Source: an uncultured Clostridia bacterium (GTDB taxonomy: Bacteria; Bacillota; Clostridia; Christensenellales; CAG-138). Taken from it: a DNA stretch of 29,865 bases. Positions within the stretch are counted from its first letter, which is position 1. Each line of letters opens with the position of its first letter. The notes under the pieces are model-generated. The model was not told the origin of the DNA, made no database searches, and saw only the letters and a program-made list of their open reading frames with translations. Both the position numbers and the translations under genes were made by a program. This document shows positions 28,297 through 29,865 of the stretch, piece by piece. The stretch lies in assembly GCA_937913075.1 (NCBI GenBank), contig CALEPU010000290.1:1-29865 (forward strand), read 5' to 3'.

Positions 28297-29865
28297 ATGA
28301 AAAGCTTGTATTTTAAAAGAGCGCTTATCACAGCGCTTTGCATAGCCCTTGCCGCCGTTTTCTGCGGCTGCAATATAATTTCGATAGGCGGCAATTCGCA
28401 GCAGACCGCACAGGCGACAGACAGCGGATCGCAGCAGACCGAGGGGACGCAGGCGCAGAGCACCGACTATGCAGAGGCGACTGCCGCCTCCGACAGCTCG
28501 GTCTCGGCTGTTGAGACGACGGGTGAGTTTACCATGTCCACGGAGGACGGCGTCTTCACCAGGGACGGCAGCACCTTCACCGTAACCGCGGCGGGTACTT
28601 ATTCCCTTTCGGGCGCGCTCGAAGGGCAGATAATAGTCGAAGCGGGCGAAAACGACGAGGTCATTTTGGAGCTCAACGGCGTTACTATAACGAACTCAGC
28701 CGACTCCCCCATAAAGCTCCTCTCGGCGGATAAGGTCGAGATCTCCGCAAAAGCGGGCACCGATAACGTCATCAACGACGAGCGTCAGGCGAAAACCGCC
28801 GACGACGATGCTCAGGGCTCCGCCGCGATATACGCAAGGGTCGACTTAAAGCTCAAGGGCACGGGCACTCTCGTTGTCAACGCGGGCTATAACAACGGCG
28901 TGCATACCACGAAGGATCTTACCGTACAAAAGCTCTCCCTCAAGGTCACAGCCTATAACAACGCTCTCAAAGGCAACGATTCCGTTACCGTTAAGAGCGG
29001 CACGGTAGTCGCCATCTCCACAAACGGCGACGGCATAAAGACCTCGAACACCGACGCCGATAAGCAGGGCAATACCCGCGGAGATATAATGCTTTTCGGC
29101 GGCAGCATCGCGGTCTATGCCGCGGGCGACGGAATACAGGCGGCGCACGACTTTTTAATGACAGCCGACGAAGAGGGCGGCGCGGCAAACCTTACCGTAT
29201 TCACGGGCTCTTACAGCAGCTATACGGCCGAGAGCGCGACCGCGACCTCTTATAAGGGAATAAAAGCACAGAACGAGCTCAATATAGAGGCGGGCGCCGT
29301 CACCGTTTCAAGCTATGACGACGGGCTCCATGCCGACATGGGCACGGCTTTTGAAGCCGGCGGCAACGGCGCGGGCAATATAAACATCGAAGGCGGCACC
29401 GTAACCGTTACCGTCTATTCCCCCGATAATGCTACCGGCGGCGGGCATATGGGTCCCGGAGGTCATCGCGGCGGCGGCTTCGGCGGAGGCTGGGGCGGCG
29501 GAGGCTGGAGCGGTCAGCAGTCCGTCTCGGGAGCCGACGGCATACATGCCGATAACGAGCTCAATATAGAAGGCGGCACGATAGTGGTTGACACCGCGTA
29601 CGAGGGGCTCGAAGCAAACGTAATCAATATCTCGGGCGGCAGTACGACTGTCACCGCGGCGGACGACGGCGTAAACGCCTGCAGCGGCAGCAATACTCCG
29701 CAGGTAAACATAACGGGCGGCTACCTCGACGTTACCGTATCGCCCAGCGGCGATACCGACGGCATAGACAGCAACGGCACCTATACACAGACGGGCGGCG
29801 TGGTAATAACGCGCGGTCCCGCAAGCGAGATGGCCGCGGCGATAGACGCCGAAAGGTCGATCTCC
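28297..29865 (+). CDS. Cthe_2159-like carbohydrate-binding lipoprotein (3' end outside window)
   Basis: 523 codons are visible and the frame is still open at the window end. A basic N terminus and hydrophobic stretch lead to a lipobox-like VFCGC (C25), so a lipid-anchored surface protein is expected. A Gln/Thr/Ser-rich spacer follows to about residue 75. After that come repeated beta-strand turns (for example NGVHTTKDLTV, NGDGIKTSNT, DDGLHADMG, ADGIHADNELNIEGGT) typical of the right-handed beta-helix of the Cthe_2159/DUF4353 family, whose founding member binds acidic polysaccharides. A Gly-rich loop (about 381-406) interrupts the helix. AGGAGG lies eight bases before the ATG. The family name is from memory of its repeat pattern and is moderately sure. 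Confidence 0.82.
   Translation, partial: MKSLYFKRALITALCIALAAVFCGCNIISIGGNSQQTAQATDSGSQQTEGTQAQSTDYAEATAASDSSVSAVETTGEFTMSTEDGVFTRDGSTFTVTAAGTYSLSGALEGQIIVEAGENDEVILELNGVTITNSADSPIKLLSADKVEISAKAGTDNVINDERQAKTADDDAQGSAAIYARVDLKLKGTGTLVVNAGYNNGVHTTKDLTVQKLSLKVTAYNNALKGNDSVTVKSGTVVAISTNGDGIKTSNTDADKQGNTRGDIMLFGGSIAVYAAGDGIQAAHDFLMTADEEGGAANLTVFTGSYSSYTAESATATSYKGIKAQNELNIEAGAVTVSSYDDGLHADMGTAFEAGGNGAGNINIEGGTVTVTVYSPDNATGGGHMGPGGHRGGGFGGGWGGGGWSGQQSVSGADGIHADNELNIEGGTIVVDTAYEGLEANVINISGGSTTVTAADDGVNACSGSNTPQVNITGGYLDVTVSPSGDTDGIDSNGTYTQTGGVVITRGPASEMAAAIDAERSIS

Overview
The window looks like chromosomal DNA from a Gram-positive anaerobe of the class Clostridia, probably a gut lineage. The reasons are strong AGGAGG ribosome sites, TTGACA/TATAAT promoters often with an extended -10 (TGATATAAT), a ferredoxin-linked 2-oxoacid oxidoreductase, crotonase plus 3-hydroxyacyl-CoA dehydrogenase, YitT, a PepV-type peptidase and a Cthe_2159-like lipoprotein. 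By eye the GC content is moderately high. Genus-level placement is not possible from this sequence alone. There is no CRISPR array, insertion sequence, prophage, tRNA or rRNA that I can see.

Left part (1-13.4 kb). The 3' end of mnmE is followed by a PhoP/PhoR-like two-component pair. A four-gene operon for a branched-chain-type 2-oxoacid:ferredoxin oxidoreductase (delta, alpha, beta, gamma) comes next, then nadE with a histidine phosphatase. A two-gene ABC-2-type transporter lies on the minus strand, followed by a MATE transporter, rpmE, and a crt-hbd pair for 3-hydroxyacyl-CoA metabolism.

Middle (13.6-20.7 kb). Every gene is on the minus strand. argF comes first. Next is a compact cassette of an ECF sigma factor, a membrane protein with a Ser/Thr/Pro-rich stalk, and a lipoprotein. 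Then follow the translation/transcription operon rpmG-secE-nusG-rplK-rplA and dnaN. Just upstream of dnaN, at 20.67-20.92 kb, is a cluster of DnaA boxes beside an AT-rich stretch, which I read as the replication origin. The gene in the place usually held by dnaA is instead a 778-residue protein joining a very long coiled coil to an alpha/beta hydrolase. This is the most unusual object in the window.

Right part (23.5-29.9 kb). Genes are mostly on the plus strand: uppP, a YitT-family membrane protein, a PepV-like dipeptidase, a minus-strand M29 aminopeptidase, and the 5' part of a Cthe_2159-like carbohydrate-binding lipoprotein that runs off the end. The switch from minus-strand to plus-strand genes around 20.7-23.5 kb agrees with an origin there. 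The main regulatory observations are 11-bp direct repeats in front of three promoters, a duplicated TTTCCCGGGAAA palindrome, and hairpin-rich leaders of the vor and ribosomal-protein transcripts.
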